62,527 bases of DNA. It comes from Thioclava sp. SK-1 (GTDB lineage: Bacteria; Pseudomonadota; Alphaproteobacteria; Rhodobacterales; Rhodobacteraceae). The DNA lies in assembly GCF_001705665.1 (NCBI RefSeq), contig NZ_MDHA01000075.1, positions 1 to 62,527 of the forward strand, given 5' to 3'. The notes under the pieces are model-generated. The model saw nothing but the letters and a program-made list of their open reading frames with translations, was not told where the DNA came from and made no database searches. This document shows positions 61,546-62,527 of this stretch, one piece after another; the stretch's first letter is position 1; every line of letters begins with the position of its first letter. The position numbers were made by a program, and so were the translations under genes.

Positions 61546-61860
61546 TCATTCGGACGTCACGTCCGCACTAAGTGGCCCAACGTGTTCCGCATACCATTTC
61601 ATCGCGGAAGAACACGCCCCATTTACCGCTCCAATTGACCCTTCAAGGTTGGAGGGAAAGTATCTCCGCGAAGTATAATAGACATCAACCTGACAATGCA
61701 GATTGTTACCCAAAGCCGCTGCTCCGTAGAGAAAGTTCAAGGTGAATGGTTCATTAAGATCGCCGGACGTTGTCCACTGTGTGTGGCGAGGCACAAAGCT
61801 TGAATACTCAAGTTCAAGAAATTGGCTCTCTCCTGGCTCCAGCTGGATAGGTGGCTGAAT
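61546..61860 (-). pseudogene. 3' fragment of a gene cut by the IS3 element
   Basis: On the minus strand an open frame runs from the IS3 border to a stop at 61546. It encodes a plausible beta-rich sequence (GPIQPPIQLEPGESQFLELE, TSGDLNEPFTLNFLYGAAAL, CQVDVYYTSRRYFPSNLEGS). There is no start near the border, so the 5' part was removed by the insertion. Function unknown. Confidence 0.45.
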
Positions 61861-61898
61861 TGGACCTGCACCGTTTCTGTTCCGGTGTGTTGCTCATC

Positions 61899-62527
61899 TT
61901 AGGCGGCGAGTTTTTCGAAGGCCACGGGTGATTTTCCGTCCAAGGCTGAATGGCGCCTGCGCGGGTTGTAGAAGCCGTTGATGTATTCGAACACCGCGAC
62001 CTCGACATCCCGGCGTGTTTGCCATGTGTTTCGCCAGATCAGCTCGGCCTTGAGGGATTTGAAGAAGCTTTCGACAGCCGAATTATCAAAGCAATTTCCT
62101 TTGCCGCTCATCGAAGGCAAGAGTTTGTGACGACGAAGACGCTTCTGGTACTCGTGGGCACAATATTGCGCACCACGATCGGTGTGATGAATGCAGCCAG
62201 GCGGTGGTCGGCGTAGCGCGATTGCCATGTCCAAGGCACGTAGCGCCAAGTCCTGCTTCATGCGGTTACTGATCGCCCAACCGATCACACGCCGCGAATA
62301 TAGATCAATAATAACAGACAAATAGGACCAACCCTCGCGGGTCCAGATATAAGTGATGTCCCCGGCCCATTTCTGGTTTGGCGCCGTCGCCGTGAAGTCC
62401 TGGTTCAGACGGTTCGGGGCGATGTTGAAGCTGTGGTCGCTGTCGGTCGTGCGCTTGAATTTACGGCTGCGCAGAACCTGAATGCCGTTGTCACGCATGA
62501 TCCGGGCGACGCGGCGCGGGCCAACTT
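61899..62527 (-). CDS. IS3-family transposase OrfB, partial at window edge
   Basis: The C-terminal integrase core of an IS3 transposase. The catalytic residues are visible in KWAGDITYIWTREGW (first Asp), IHHTDRGAQYC (second Asp) and NSAVESFFKSLKAEL (Glu), followed by YINGFYNPRRRHSALDGKSP. The frame continues past the right end of the window (VGPRRVARIMRDNGIQ at its start), so the true N-terminus and OrfA are not seen. The left border of the element is probably near 61861. Confidence 0.9.
   Translation of the reverse strand, partial: VGPRRVARIMRDNGIQVLRSRKFKRTTDSDHSFNIAPNRLNQDFTATAPNQKWAGDITYIWTREGWSYLSVIIDLYSRRVIGWAISNRMKQDLALRALDMAIALRRPPPGCIHHTDRGAQYCAHEYQKRLRRHKLLPSMSGKGNCFDNSAVESFFKSLKAELIWRNTWQTRRDVEVAVFEYINGFYNPRRRHSALDGKSPVAFEKLAA

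Overview
The window reads as a chromosome segment of an alphaproteobacterium of the Rhodobacterales (Roseobacter-group) type. The grounds are the gene order (rpmH-rnpA-yidD ... yidC-MOSC-engB-argB; def-def-fmt; glnK-amtB; msrPQ), the protein flavour of the housekeeping genes and the moderately high GC. No rRNA and no CRISPR array is visible; one tRNA gene is present.

Positions 1 to about 35180 are core genome: methionine sulfoxide reductase MsrPQ, SmpB, a 3-mercaptopyruvate sulfurtransferase with an aromatic/aspartate aminotransferase, a MarR regulator, GlnK-AmtB ammonium uptake, a bifunctional penicillin-binding protein, a type I secretion ABC/MFP pair, an MltB-like transglycosylase, a PatB-like C-S lyase, two deformylase paralogues (the second has lost its catalytic residues) with Fmt, an SPFH/NfeD-type membrane cluster with several tiny genes, PyrF, ClpB behind a good heat-shock promoter, SixA-like phosphatase, ArgB, an SDR, EngB, a MOSC protein, YidC, a degenerate GGDEF/EAL protein, TtcA, YidD, RnpA, RpmH and an orphan histidine kinase. 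It ends at a tRNA-Arg(ACG) gene.

From tRNA-Arg (35106-35182) to the right edge the character changes. Genes are sparse, intergenic gaps are long and decayed, and insertion sequences and gene fragments abound. A 99-bp sequence directly after the tRNA recurs, 93 of 99 bases identical, at 61261-61359, so the two copies bracket about 26 kb. Inside lie an AraC/GyrI-like regulator with a DUF1801 protein, an IS110-family element of IS1111 type with 14-bp subterminal inverted repeats, a small P-loop kinase, a DUF1697 protein, a 177-bp MITE-like element, a reverse transcriptase translationally coupled to a family A DNA polymerase, a coiled-coil/HTH protein, a Tn7-like transposition operon (Ner-like regulator, TnsA, TnsB, TnsC, TniQ, plus a coupled Phd-like gene carrying an apparent frameshift), an IS1182 element, a helicase gene cut by an IS5 (IS427-type) element, an orphan type VI secretion effector module (DUF4123 adaptor, membrane protein, DUF2235 lipase), IS3 remnants and a partial IS3 element running off the right edge.

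The most interesting candidate is the two-polymerase operon at 41535-44778. It pairs an Abi/UG-like reverse transcriptase with an intact YVDD site and a PolA-like polymerase with its main catalytic motifs, in a defence-island-like setting. The arrangement suggests a phage-defence or nucleic-acid-synthesis system whose class I could not assign. The Tn7-like operon next to it, with its fifth coupled gene, is the second candidate.
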